A DNA stretch of 38,934 nt from CAZQIC01 sp964593555 (GTDB taxonomy: Bacteria > Bacteroidota > Bacteroidia > JAFLBG01), in contig CAZQIC010000031.1 in assembly GCA_964593555.1 (NCBI GenBank), forward strand, positions 1-38,934, read 5' to 3'. This document shows positions 1 to 9,363 of this stretch, one piece after another (position 1 is the first letter of the stretch; the number at the start of each line of letters is the position of its first letter). Both the position numbers and the translations under genes were made by a program. Under the pieces are notes generated by a model. It saw only the letters and a program-made list of their open reading frames with translations. It searched no databases and was not told where the DNA came from.

Positions 1-329
1 TAATCAATGGAGTTGAAATTGGTGGAGGTTCTATCCGTATTCACGATAAAAATTTGCAAGCAAAAATGTTTAGCTTACTAGGTTTCAGCAAAGAAGATGC
101 ACAAGCGCAGTTTGGATTCCTGATGAATGCATTTGAGTTTGGTGCGCCTCCACATGGCGGACTAGCTTTTGGATTTGATCGATTGTGCTCTTTATTTGGT
201 GGTGCCGATGGGATTCGTGATTTTATCGCTTTCCCTAAAAATAATTCAGGTAGAGATGTAATGATTGAATCGCCATCAGCAATCGCACAGGCGCAGTTGG
301 ATGAGTTGATGATTGGATTGAAGAAATAG
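1..329 (+). CDS. aspS: Aspartyl-tRNA synthetase, C-terminal fragment (gene starts before the window)
   Basis: The reading frame is open from base 3 and stops at 327-329. The fragment carries the class II synthetase motif 3 of AspRS (GAPPHGGLAFGFDRL), preceded by the GGGSIRIHD segment and followed by RDFIAFPKNNSGRD, all typical of bacterial AspS. The enzyme charges tRNA-Asp with aspartate in the cytoplasm using ATP. Only about the last 108 residues are present, so the anticodon-binding domain and motifs 1-2 lie upstream. The next gene begins 23 bp downstream on the same strand but has an unrelated function. Identity is nearly certain from motif 3. Confidence 0.97.
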   Translation, partial: INGVEIGGGSIRIHDKNLQAKMFSLLGFSKEDAQAQFGFLMNAFEFGAPPHGGLAFGFDRLCSLFGGADGIRDFIAFPKNNSGRDVMIESPSAIAQAQLDELMIGLKK

Positions 330-352
330 AACGGTTATAACAAATTATAAAA

Positions 353-3300
353 ATGAAAATGTCTAAACGTAATTTGTTGTTGCTTGTATGTTTTATTGTT
401 TTAAAAAAAACAATAATAGCACAGATAACACTATTAGGAACTTCTGTTCAAAGTAATTCTGTAAGCATCCCTACAGCTGCTTTTGGTTCCGTATTCGGGT
501 GTTCAGTAGATAGCATTAATCACATTACTCGCCAATTTGATCTTCCTGGTTTTAATGGAGCAAAACCAGTTGATATGGATTTGATGGAAGCAGCGGATGG
601 ACGTTTGTATGGTTTCACACAGGAAGGCAAAAGTATTTTTTCCATTGATACAGCAACAGGCAATTACAGGCTCGAATCGTTATTCCCTTCCTTTATTGAG
701 TTTCCTTCTGGAGCATTGGTTCAGGGAACGAATGGTAAATTGTATGGTGTGAGTGTCCAGGGTGGTGCGTATATGAATGGCGTTTTATATGAATATGATA
801 TAGCTCTTAAAACATTTCTGAAAAAAATAGATTTTGTAAACAAGCCAAATGGTTCGCCAATTTTGGCTAGTGATGGCAAATTATATGGTGTAACAAATGC
901 AATGTATCGTTACGATCCTATAGCAAATAGTTATGAGGATAATTATGGGAATACGGGAACAGCAACGGGATACTTGTTGGAAGCAAGTGACGGAAAAATA
1001 TATGGAGTTGCCAAAGGCTCTGGTTTCACACCTATTGGCTGGATTTTTGCGTATGATCCTGCAACAAATCTTGCAACTACTGTATTTACTTTTCCACGAA
1101 AAACACTTTTTTCTTTTTGTAATGGATTAATGCAAGCGTCAAATGGAAAATTATATGGACTTGTATGGAAAGGTCCTATAACGGCTAGTACCGGATCAAT
1201 TTTTGAATACAACCCAATTTCTGGAGCCTTTTCATTTGATTATGATTTTGACAGCGACATTACGCGTGGCGGAGAGCCAATGGGACGAATGATCCAGACT
1301 AGTAATGGAAAGTTGTATGGCACAACAAGCAATTTTGCACTCGACTATAAAGGCTCCATATTTGAATTTGATGTAACATCTCTTGCATGTACCAAAGTAT
1401 TGGATTTAGGTGTAGGATATATTGATAATTCAGGATGGGGATCACGATCTGGATTGTTGCTTGCTTCTAATGGTCAATGCTATGGCGCTACACGAAGTGG
1501 CGGTATTGTGGGGGTAGGAGAAGTTTTTAAATTTAATCCTCTTACTGCTACAAAAATAAGTGCGTTTAGTTTTGGCTGGGCAGAAAATGGTGCTAATCCT
1601 TATGGCGGATTAACCAAGGCTTCTACTGGACAAATATACGGTTGCGCAATTGAAGGAGGAGTGTCAAATGAAGGCGTTATTTATGAATATGAACCAATAA
1701 CAAATGCGTATACCAAAAAAATTGATTTTCAAAGTTATAATCTTCGTTCACCTTCATCAAGGTTGACAGAAATGCCAGATGGTACTTTTTACGGATTTGC
1801 TATATATGATTCTCTTTCTTCAGGCTTTTATAATGTATCTGCTATTTATCAGTGGGATCCTATGCCTAATATAGTTACAAAAAAATATGTTTTTTCTGGA
1901 GCATTAAATGGTCTTGCTTTGAGTTCGAATTTGCTTTTTGCAAGTGATGGATTGTTATATGGGCACGCAGTAAAATATCCTGCTGCTGGTCCTAGTACAA
2001 TTGTGCTGTATTCATTTGACCCAGTTACAAATCTTTGCAACTTGTTATATGATTATGGTAGTGCAAGCAATAACATGACTCCGGTAGGAAATCTTACTCA
2101 GGCTAGTAATGGAAAAATTTATGGAGCCATTTATGGAAATTGTTCAACCATTTTTGGTCGCCTTTTCGAATATGATATTACAACAGGAATTTTAATAGAC
2201 AAATATATTTTTGATGGCACATTATTAGGTAAATGTCCTGGAGGTGGAGTAATCGAAGTTGCTCCAGGCAAACTTATTGGATTGGTGACTACAGGTACTA
2301 ATGCATCAATACCTGAATTTAATGGACAGCTTTATGAATATGATTACACAACAAGTATGTGCACAATGCTTTTTCAATTCATAAGAACGTCACATGGCTA
2401 TTATCCTATTGGTGATCTTATGATCGGAAGTAATGGCAAGTTGTATGGAATGACAAGAAACGGAAAAATTACTCTTAACGGTACTGTCTTCGAATACGAT
2501 CTTGCTACAGATTCATTGCGCTCGCTTTTAGAAATGGATGAAGTGAATCGTATTGCCGCATCACCTCCATTGTATTCTTTAATAGAAATTTCATCTCCAT
2601 TACCTCCTATTCTTAATCATACAAACACAAGCGTATTAGCTTGTAATTTATCCCCAGTTAACATTTCGGTTTCAATTGGTGGAACAGGTCCATTTACCTA
2701 TCAATGGCAGATTGATCAAGGAAGTGGTTGGAACAATGTTACTAGTTCAGCATATTATTCTGGGGTAAATAGTTTATCATTGACAATAGGTAGTGTTGTA
2801 ACAGCAATGGATTCTGTTTATTACAGATGCATTGTAACTTCTGCATTTGGTGCAGATACTTCTGGCACCACACAATTATTTGTAAACCCAATTGGAGTGC
2901 CTTTCGTTTCGGGACCGGCTGTAATTTGTGCAGGATATACAGCTACATTAAGTACTCCAAGTTCTTCTGGTTTATATTATTCATGGATGTATCCAGGTGG
3001 ATTTATTCCTGGTGCAAACAATTCAACATACATTGCTACATCATCCAGCAACTATCAGGTAATTGTTTCTAATAATTCTGGTTGTGCAGATACCTCTGCA
3101 GTTTTTAATTTGAATTATGCTTTTCTACCTGCAGTTGCAATTGCTTCACCAGATGCTTCACTTTTTTGCCCTGGTGATTCAGTATTGTTTTATTCAACAT
3201 ACAGTGCGGCTTCTTATCAATGGTTGTTAAATGGAACAGTTGTGTCGGGAGCATCCGATTCTTCGCTTACTGCTTTTTGGGGAGGTAACTATAGTCTTGT

Positions 3301-4378
3301 TGCTTATGATACTTTAGGCTGTTTTGATTCTTCTTTGGTTATTAATGTAGCACTTGATTGCGACACATGGCCTGGTGATGCAAATAATGACAGTCTTGTT
3401 GATAATACTGATTTGCTTCCTATCGGTTTGCATTACGGACAAACAGGTTTAAATAGATCAACAATCAGTAATGTTTGGCAAGCATGGCCTTCAACAGATT
3501 GGGGTGTTGCTCAGTCAAATGGTCAAGATATAAAACAAGCTGATTGTAATGGTGATGGAACCATAGATGATAATGATACACTTGCAATAAATATAAATTT
3601 TAGTTTAACGCATACATTTACTCAAACATCAAACGATGTTCGAGAACTAATTCCGTCTATTTATTTTGTAACAAGTAGCAGCAGTTACTTGCCTGGTGAT
3701 TGGGTGGATGCAGAACTTTGGTTGGGAACTTCTGTTGTTCCGGTTAGCAATTTGTATGGTATTGCATTTAATATTAATTATGATCCTTCACTCGTTCAAG
3801 CTGGAACCGAAAGTTTAACATATCCTTCTAGTTGGCTAGGAATACCTGGAACAAATGCAATAAAAATTTCAAAAATAGATGTTCCATCCAACACTGCTTA
3901 TGGTGCGGAATCGCGTATCAATCAATTGAATGCAGATGGTTATGGTAAAATTGCCAATTTCAAATTCCAATTAAAAAATACAATTGTTTCTAGCGATTCA
4001 ATGAACCTAAGTTTTTCATATTACAATGCAATTGATTCTGCTGGAAATCCCGTTTCTTTCAATGCTTCACCATTTGTAATAAATATTCCAGTTGGATTAA
4101 ATGATTTTGAAATCGAAAATGGAATAAGTATTTTCCCTAATCCATACGCTACTCAAACACAAATCAGTTATGTGTTAAATAAAAAATCGGATGTCATTAT
4201 TGAAGTTTATAATGCTGTGGGACAAAAGTTGGAAACACTTGTAAACGAAAATCAAATCCCAGGAGAGCATATCTATTCATATAGTGCAAAACAGAAAGGT
4301 TATGATGCAGGTGTGTATTTTGTGAAAATAAATATTGAAGGAAAAATTGCAGTGAAAAAAATTGTTGAGATAAGATAA
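353..4378 (+). CDS. Secreted GloVer-type tandem-repeat protein with Ig-like, dockerin/cohesin-like and T9SS sorting domains
   Basis: This 1341-residue protein begins with a signal peptide (MKMSKRNLLLLVCFIVLKK, cleavage near IIAQ). Residues of roughly 60-790 hold many repeats of the form ASNGKLYGxTxxGG followed by GxIFEYDPxT, the pattern called GloVer or Gloeo_Verruco repeats (beta-propeller-like). Then come Ig/PKD-like segments, two calcium-loop-like segments resembling dockerin (DANNDSLVDNTD and DCNGDGTIDDND), a cohesin-like segment (VDAELWLG to FNINYDPSLV), and a C-terminal type A sorting domain (SIFPNP, GVYFVKINIEGKIAVKKIVEI). I infer export by the type IX secretion system and display or release at the cell surface. 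The function is unknown; adhesion or polymer binding is possible. No enzyme motif was seen. Confidence 0.88.
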   Translation: MKMSKRNLLLLVCFIVLKKTIIAQITLLGTSVQSNSVSIPTAAFGSVFGCSVDSINHITRQFDLPGFNGAKPVDMDLMEAADGRLYGFTQEGKSIFSIDTATGNYRLESLFPSFIEFPSGALVQGTNGKLYGVSVQGGAYMNGVLYEYDIALKTFLKKIDFVNKPNGSPILASDGKLYGVTNAMYRYDPIANSYEDNYGNTGTATGYLLEASDGKIYGVAKGSGFTPIGWIFAYDPATNLATTVFTFPRKTLFSFCNGLMQASNGKLYGLVWKGPITASTGSIFEYNPISGAFSFDYDFDSDITRGGEPMGRMIQTSNGKLYGTTSNFALDYKGSIFEFDVTSLACTKVLDLGVGYIDNSGWGSRSGLLLASNGQCYGATRSGGIVGVGEVFKFNPLTATKISAFSFGWAENGANPYGGLTKASTGQIYGCAIEGGVSNEGVIYEYEPITNAYTKKIDFQSYNLRSPSSRLTEMPDGTFYGFAIYDSLSSGFYNVSAIYQWDPMPNIVTKKYVFSGALNGLALSSNLLFASDGLLYGHAVKYPAAGPSTIVLYSFDPVTNLCNLLYDYGSASNNMTPVGNLTQASNGKIYGAIYGNCSTIFGRLFEYDITTGILIDKYIFDGTLLGKCPGGGVIEVAPGKLIGLVTTGTNASIPEFNGQLYEYDYTTSMCTMLFQFIRTSHGYYPIGDLMIGSNGKLYGMTRNGKITLNGTVFEYDLATDSLRSLLEMDEVNRIAASPPLYSLIEISSPLPPILNHTNTSVLACNLSPVNISVSIGGTGPFTYQWQIDQGSGWNNVTSSAYYSGVNSLSLTIGSVVTAMDSVYYRCIVTSAFGADTSGTTQLFVNPIGVPFVSGPAVICAGYTATLSTPSSSGLYYSWMYPGGFIPGANNSTYIATSSSNYQVIVSNNSGCADTSAVFNLNYAFLPAVAIASPDASLFCPGDSVLFYSTYSAASYQWLLNGTVVSGASDSSLTAFWGGNYSLVAYDTLGCFDSSLVINVALDCDTWPGDANNDSLVDNTDLLPIGLHYGQTGLNRSTISNVWQAWPSTDWGVAQSNGQDIKQADCNGDGTIDDNDTLAININFSLTHTFTQTSNDVRELIPSIYFVTSSSSYLPGDWVDAELWLGTSVVPVSNLYGIAFNINYDPSLVQAGTESLTYPSSWLGIPGTNAIKISKIDVPSNTAYGAESRINQLNADGYGKIANFKFQLKNTIVSSDSMNLSFSYYNAIDSAGNPVSFNASPFVINIPVGLNDFEIENGISIFPNPYATQTQISYVLNKKSDVIIEVYNAVGQKLETLVNENQIPGEHIYSYSAKQKGYDAGVYFVKINIEGKIAVKKIVEIR

Positions 4379-4396
4379 TATGGATTTTATTTTTAA

Positions 4397-4429
4397 CAAA
4401 AAAGGCTTCTGATTTCAGAAGCTTTTTTT
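4397..4429. terminator. Bidirectional intrinsic terminator
   Basis: A perfect 8-bp stem (GCTTCTGA at 4405-4412 with TCAGAAGC at 4415-4422) is flanked by an A-tract on the left and a T-tract on the right. It can therefore end transcription from both the secreted-protein gene and the convergent lipoprotein gene. Confidence 0.85.
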
Positions 4430-4431
4430 GT

Positions 4432-5019
4432 TTACCAAGTTTGAATGATATTTACACTATCACTTATTTTTGGATCTGGAAGTTCTTCTTTTGGATGAGG
4501 AAGTTCCTGAAACGATTCTACCATCTTAATAATATCTGATTCTAATTCTTCTTTGTTTTGTCCGCGAGTCCAAACTAAAATTTGGTAAAACTCATAAGGC
4601 GTTTCTATTAAGCCTAATTTATAATAAACCTCTTTGTTTTCAATTTTTCCTGTTACTTCAGCAATCAAAGCTTTATGTCCGTTTATTTCTTGTCGACCTG
4701 GAATACTTACTTTTCCATCTTTAATATTATCGGCAAAACCTTGTGAAGCAATATTGTTGAAATAAGTATCAATATCATAGTCCAAACTATAATTCTGCAT
4801 TGTTTTTTTCTTCTCGTCAATCACCATTGCATAAACGTCTTTTTCAACATTCTGATATTGCATAGAAGCATCTTTATGTAAATCTGTGCAAGGCTGAAGG
4901 TAATCTGGAATATTCATTGAATACCTGTTATTCACTTTCACTTCCGTAAAAACAGTTTCGTGCTTGCAGGATGCAAACGCAAAAGGGATAATGAAAAGTA
5001 AAATAAGACGATTAGCCAT
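4432..5019 (-). CDS. Putative lipoprotein of unknown function
   Basis: The 195-residue product starts with a lipoprotein signal peptide (MANRLILLFIIPFAFASC). The lipobox FASC puts the lipidated cysteine at residue 18. The mature part is charged and soluble, with a segment (VNNRYSMNIPDYL, then GHKALIAEVTG and YYKLGLIETPYEFYQILVWT) that resembles the PsbP/DcrB-like fold seen in many small Bacteroidota lipoproteins; that similarity is an inference. It ends with a Pro-rich stretch (ELPHPKEELPDPK). The gene converges on the secreted-protein gene across a shared terminator and lies 67 bp downstream of the hybrid kinase on the same strand, so co-transcription is possible. Confidence 0.75.
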   Translation of the reverse strand: MANRLILLFIIPFAFASCKHETVFTEVKVNNRYSMNIPDYLQPCTDLHKDASMQYQNVEKDVYAMVIDEKKKTMQNYSLDYDIDTYFNNIASQGFADNIKDGKVSIPGRQEINGHKALIAEVTGKIENKEVYYKLGLIETPYEFYQILVWTRGQNKEELESDIIKMVESFQELPHPKEELPDPKISDSVNIIQTW

Positions 5020-5086
5020 TGTTTTTATTATATAAGCAAAGTACAGAAAAATTATTGTTAAATAAAAGTATTCTGAAAGATTGTTT

Positions 5087-7954
5087 TTATCTTAGTTTAA
5101 TCATTTCTTTCCTAATATCCTCAATAGTTATAAGGGTTAGTTTGTTCATTTCATCAAATAAATCAATTAGTTCAGGCCTTTTGCTTTCTGTAGGTGCCCC
5201 AATTTCTATGGTTTCGAAAATAAATCTAAGTTCGTGTGCTCCAACCAAAGCTACTGGACTTTTCATTTTATGTGCTTGTTTACCGATTTCAGGCCAGCTT
5301 TCTTTTTTTATAAAAGTGTTTAATTCGTTCAGATAAATAGGCATTTCACTGATATAGGTTTCAAAAATTTCAATCAAAAAATCTTTGTCGCCCTCAGCTC
5401 GTTCTTTAAGCATTGTCAAATCGATCGACTTTTTACTCGTTTTAACCAGTTCTTGTGGAATGAAACGTAGTATTTTGTTTAGTAAATCGTTTGGATTAAA
5501 TGGTTTTGAAATGTAATCATTCATGCCGGCTGTAATACATTTTTCTTCTTCCCCAATCAATGCGGAAGCTGTCATAGCAACAATGGGTGTGTTACAGATA
5601 GGTGCAGGCAGTTCATTCCGGATAAATTTAGTTGCTTCAATACCATCCATTTCAGGCATTGCAATGTCCATCAAAACAATGTGAAAGGGTTCGGTTTTTA
5701 ATAATTCAATAGCAGCAAGAGCATCATCTGCAACACGAACATTTATATTCCATTTTTTCAACGTGAGCGTAGCCACTCTCTGATTTACTCTGTTGTCGTC
5801 CACCACAAGAATGTTTACATTCGATAGCTGAATTGATTGACCGGAAGGGGAATTTATTTTTTGCTCATAAATTGCAATTGGCTTTGTATTTGTTTTCAAA
5901 AAGTCTAAAACAAATACAAATGTAGATCCTTCGTTTATTTTACTGCTAACTGAAATGGTCCCGCCTTGTTGTTCAATAATTTGTTTCGCAATGGTGAGCC
6001 CCAATCCGGTTCCACCATACTTTCTGGTGGTAGTTGCATTCACTTGTGTAAAACTCTCAAACACTTTTTCCAGCTTATTAGCAGGAATTCCAATTCCTGT
6101 GTCTTGCACCGAAAATAATAGCCTCACTTTTTTTCCATCATCTTTCAAAAGCTTAGCATTTATTTTTACTTCTCCACGTTCGGTAAATTTGATGGCGTTT
6201 CCTGCAAGATTTAACAGTACTTGGTTTAGTCTTACAGGGTCACCTAATAAAGATTTGGGTATTTTTTCATCAATGATGGAAATCAAACGGATGTTTTTTT
6301 CAGCAGATCGATATTGTAATGAAAAAATTAGATTCTTAGATAAGTCAGAAATATTAAACGGAATGGCCTCAAACGCCATTTTTCCGGCTTTTATTTTTGA
6401 AAGGTCAAGTAAGTCATTAATAATTACTAATAAATTATTGGAAGATTCTTTAATAGCCAAAGCAAATTCTAGTTGTTCGTTTGATAATTTGCTATCCAGC
6501 AATTGTTCCGTCATTCCTATAATTCCATTCATTGGAGTTCGTATCTCGTGACTCGTATTTGCCAGAAATTGTTCCTGCATCTCTTTTGCGAGTACTGCTT
6601 CTTCTTTTGCTTTTAATATTTGTGCTTCTGCTTTTTGTTTTTCGCGGTAACGATAATAAATGATAATCAACAAAATTAAAACACCAATGATGATCAAGAT
6701 TAAAAAATTTCTTTGTGTATTTTGAGTCTTTATCTTTTCTTCTTGAATCTCTGTATTTTTTCTTAAAAGTTCAATCTCTTGGTTTTGTCTTTCAAACTCA
6801 AACTCAGTTTGAAGGCGGACAATATGAATTGCGGAATTTTCATTTAAAATGCTGTCTTTATACTCGGTATATAATTTATGATACTCCAACGATTTTTTCA
6901 GATCATTTTTAGAATCATAAATTTCAGACAGGATCTCATAATTATCTCTTAGGTAGGAAATTAATCGTTGCTCTTTTGCAAGTTCGATGCTTTTGTTGAT
7001 ATGAAAAATGGCTTGTTCATAATTTTCCAATGTGTGATACACTTTTCCTAAAAGGCGGTGTGTGGTTTGAATCCAAGTTTTATCACGGGCATGTTCAAAT
7101 TTGTGAAGCGCTTCCTCATAAAAATGAATGGCTTTAAATGGTTGATTTAATCTTTCGTAGGTTTCGCCCATATTCAAGAAATTGAGACCTTCTTGTCGAG
7201 TCAGATTGTTTTCGCGTGATAATTTCAATCCTTTCAGTGAGTTATCAAGCGAATAGAATAAATGACTTTTGTTTTTTGTTTTGGAACCCAATAGATTGTA
7301 GGAATCTGCCATGTTTGCATATGAATTAATGATTTTCTTTTTGTCATTAATTTTAACTGCAATATTAAAAGCTTTAGAATAAATTTTTATGGCTTTAAAA
7401 TAATAGTTAGTGTCATTCAGCTCATTCCCAATATCCATCTGGCGATTGGCAATTCTATTTAAGCTGGTAATGCATTCGTCATAATCTTTATTTTGGTAAT
7501 ATAAGTCATACGATTTTTGGTAACAGTCAATAGCTTTTTGATTATTTTTTAAAGTGGTATAAATATTTCCCATATTCAAAAAACATCTGGCAGTTGCGCT
7601 TTTATCCGCAGCTTTTTCAGCCAAAATAAGCGCATCTCTTAAAGTAATTAATGCTTGCGAAAAATTCCCTCGATTGTTTTCAAGTGTTGCTAAAGAATTC
7701 ATTCCTTCTACAATTCCGTGCGGATAGCTTATTTTTTGAGAAAATTCAATCGCTTGTTGCGCATATTCATAAGCTTTAGGGGAATCATAATTGGTGCATT
7801 CCACAGAGAGGTCGACCATTGCATCCGCTTTTACTTTTTTATCGTTGGTGGTGGCAATGATTTTTTGAAGAGAATCAATAGCAGAATTCTCTTGTGCATT
7901 TGACTGCACAATAGGACCAATAATGAATAATAAATATGCAAATAATGTCTTCAT
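5087..7954 (-). CDS. TPR-containing hybrid sensor histidine kinase with receiver and HPt domains
   Basis: I start at 7954 (MKTLFAYLLFIIGPIVQSNAQ), which gives a clean signal peptide and 955 residues; the frame is open 21 codons further upstream. Several TPR units fill about residues 60-380 (periplasmic sensor region), followed by a membrane helix at about 416-436 and a coiled-coil linker. HisKA has its phospho-acceptor at H469 (SHEIRTPMNG). The HATPase has NLAGNAIKF, DTGIGIP and GGTGLGL. A receiver domain has D763 (VLMDIAMPEMDG) and an HPt domain has H895 (QAHKMKSPVALVG). All residues for a four-step His-Asp-His relay are present. No response regulator is encoded next to it, so the output partner is elsewhere. 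The ligand is unknown. Confidence 0.92.
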   Translation of the reverse strand: MKTLFAYLLFIIGPIVQSNAQENSAIDSLQKIIATTNDKKVKADAMVDLSVECTNYDSPKAYEYAQQAIEFSQKISYPHGIVEGMNSLATLENNRGNFSQALITLRDALILAEKAADKSATARCFLNMGNIYTTLKNNQKAIDCYQKSYDLYYQNKDYDECITSLNRIANRQMDIGNELNDTNYYFKAIKIYSKAFNIAVKINDKKKIINSYANMADSYNLLGSKTKNKSHLFYSLDNSLKGLKLSRENNLTRQEGLNFLNMGETYERLNQPFKAIHFYEEALHKFEHARDKTWIQTTHRLLGKVYHTLENYEQAIFHINKSIELAKEQRLISYLRDNYEILSEIYDSKNDLKKSLEYHKLYTEYKDSILNENSAIHIVRLQTEFEFERQNQEIELLRKNTEIQEEKIKTQNTQRNFLILIIIGVLILLIIIYYRYREKQKAEAQILKAKEEAVLAKEMQEQFLANTSHEIRTPMNGIIGMTEQLLDSKLSNEQLEFALAIKESSNNLLVIINDLLDLSKIKAGKMAFEAIPFNISDLSKNLIFSLQYRSAEKNIRLISIIDEKIPKSLLGDPVRLNQVLLNLAGNAIKFTERGEVKINAKLLKDDGKKVRLLFSVQDTGIGIPANKLEKVFESFTQVNATTTRKYGGTGLGLTIAKQIIEQQGGTISVSSKINEGSTFVFVLDFLKTNTKPIAIYEQKINSPSGQSIQLSNVNILVVDDNRVNQRVATLTLKKWNINVRVADDALAAIELLKTEPFHIVLMDIAMPEMDGIEATKFIRNELPAPICNTPIVAMTASALIGEEEKCITAGMNDYISKPFNPNDLLNKILRFIPQELVKTSKKSIDLTMLKERAEGDKDFLIEIFETYISEMPIYLNELNTFIKKESWPEIGKQAHKMKSPVALVGAHELRFIFETIEIGAPTESKRPELIDLFDEMNKLTLITIEDIRKEMIKLR

Positions 7955-8008
7955 GTAAAAATTAAAAATAGCGCAAAAAGTAGGCATTTTAAAGGGAAAT
8001 GTCAGTAA

Positions 8009-8039
8009 AAATCCCAACTCGAAATGCGAATTGGGATTT
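8009..8039 (-). terminator. Intrinsic terminator downstream of hpd
   Basis: The stem is AAATCCCAA (8009-8017) with TTGGGATTT (8031-8039), plus a short inner TCG/CGA pairing. Read on the minus strand, it is followed by a run of Ts. It lies 65 bp after the hpd stop codon and upstream of the kinase gene. Confidence 0.75.
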
Positions 8040-8103
8040 AATTATTATGTGGTTAGTACTTCAATTGCCAACTGTTAATTTACCACTGCCCACTGCCTAC
8101 AAC

Positions 8104-9264
8104 CTACAACGTTCCTCTCTTAGCCTGCTCTCTTTCAATTGATTCGAACAATGCTTTAAAGTTACCTGCACCAAATCCTTTGGCACCCATACGTTGAATC
8201 ACTTCATAAAATAAGGTCGGACGATCTTCTACCGGCTTCGTAAATATCTGAAGTAAGTACCCATCTTCATCGGCATCTACCAAAATTGATAATTCTTGTA
8301 ATTTAGAAATGTCTTCTTTCATAATGTCCATATGAACACCCAAACGATTTGGAATATCATCATAATATGCTTGCGGAGGAGGTGGCAAAAATTCAATTCC
8401 TCTTGCTCTTAATTCGGTAACGGTTTGAATGATGTTATCTGTTGCTAAAGCCAAATGTTGTACTCCTGCACCTTCATAAAAATCAATATACTCCTCAATT
8501 TGTGATTTTTTCTTTCCTTCTGCCGGCTCGTTGATAGGAAATTTAATTCTTCCATTTCCATTGCTCATCACTTTACTCATCAAAGCTGAATATTCTGTAG
8601 TGATTTGTTTGTCGTCAAACGATAAGAAATTTACAAAGCCCATAACGTCTTCATACCATTTCACAGTCGAGTTCATCTGGTTCCAACCAACATTCCCTAC
8701 CATGTGGTCGATGAATTTTAATCCAACAGGTGTTGGATTGTAAGCACTTTCCCACTTTTTGAAACCGGGTAAAAATTCTCCTTTATAATTTTTGCGTTCT
8801 ACAAACATGTGAACGGTTTCGCCATAAGTATAAATTCCAGCACGAACTACTTCGCCATGTTCGTCTTTTTCAACTGTTGGTTCCATAAATGATTTTGCAC
8901 CACGATTGGTTGTTTCTTCCCAAGATTTGCGAGCATCTTCTACCCACAGCGCAATTACTTTTACACCGTCACCATGTTTTTTTACATGTTCACCAATTGG
9001 TGAATCGCTTACTAATGCTGTTGTTAAGACCAAGCGAATTTTATCTTGCTTCAATACATAAGAAGTGCGGTCTTTTAAACCTGTTTCTAATCCTGCATAG
9101 GCATAAGATTGAAATCCGAAAGCGGTTTTATAATAGTGTGCAGATTGTTTTGCATTACCTACATAAAATTCTACATAATCGGTTCCCAATAATGGAAGAA
9201 AATCTTGTGCTCCTTCAAATATTTTTTCTAAACCGTATTCTACATTTTTTATTTCTTTACTCAT
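8104..9264 (-). CDS. hpd: 4-hydroxyphenylpyruvate dioxygenase
   Basis: The 386-residue product has the usual length for this family. It is a non-haem Fe(II) enzyme that converts 4-hydroxyphenylpyruvate and O2 to homogentisate and CO2 in tyrosine degradation. The three iron ligands are recognisable: H187 (FIDHMVG), H270 (GVQHLAL) and E354 (LFYEVIQR). The vicinal-oxygen-chelate repeats (TDYVEFYVGNA near the N-terminus and LKFIDHMVGNV in the second half) and the C-terminal GFGAGNFKALFESIE are characteristic. The gene lies 99 bp downstream of hmgA, which encodes the next enzyme of the same pathway, and probably shares its transcript. A terminator follows. Confidence 0.96.
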   Translation of the reverse strand: MSKEIKNVEYGLEKIFEGAQDFLPLLGTDYVEFYVGNAKQSAHYYKTAFGFQSYAYAGLETGLKDRTSYVLKQDKIRLVLTTALVSDSPIGEHVKKHGDGVKVIALWVEDARKSWEETTNRGAKSFMEPTVEKDEHGEVVRAGIYTYGETVHMFVERKNYKGEFLPGFKKWESAYNPTPVGLKFIDHMVGNVGWNQMNSTVKWYEDVMGFVNFLSFDDKQITTEYSALMSKVMSNGNGRIKFPINEPAEGKKKSQIEEYIDFYEGAGVQHLALATDNIIQTVTELRARGIEFLPPPPQAYYDDIPNRLGVHMDIMKEDISKLQELSILVDADEDGYLLQIFTKPVEDRPTLFYEVIQRMGAKGFGAGNFKALFESIEREQAKRGTL

Positions 9265-9363
9265 CTTGTATAAATTTGAAAATTAGTTAATTTGAAAATT
9301 ATATTTAATCCGCAGTTTTTTAATAAAACACTCCCTTTCCTTTGCAGAAGGGCGGGGCGAGGT

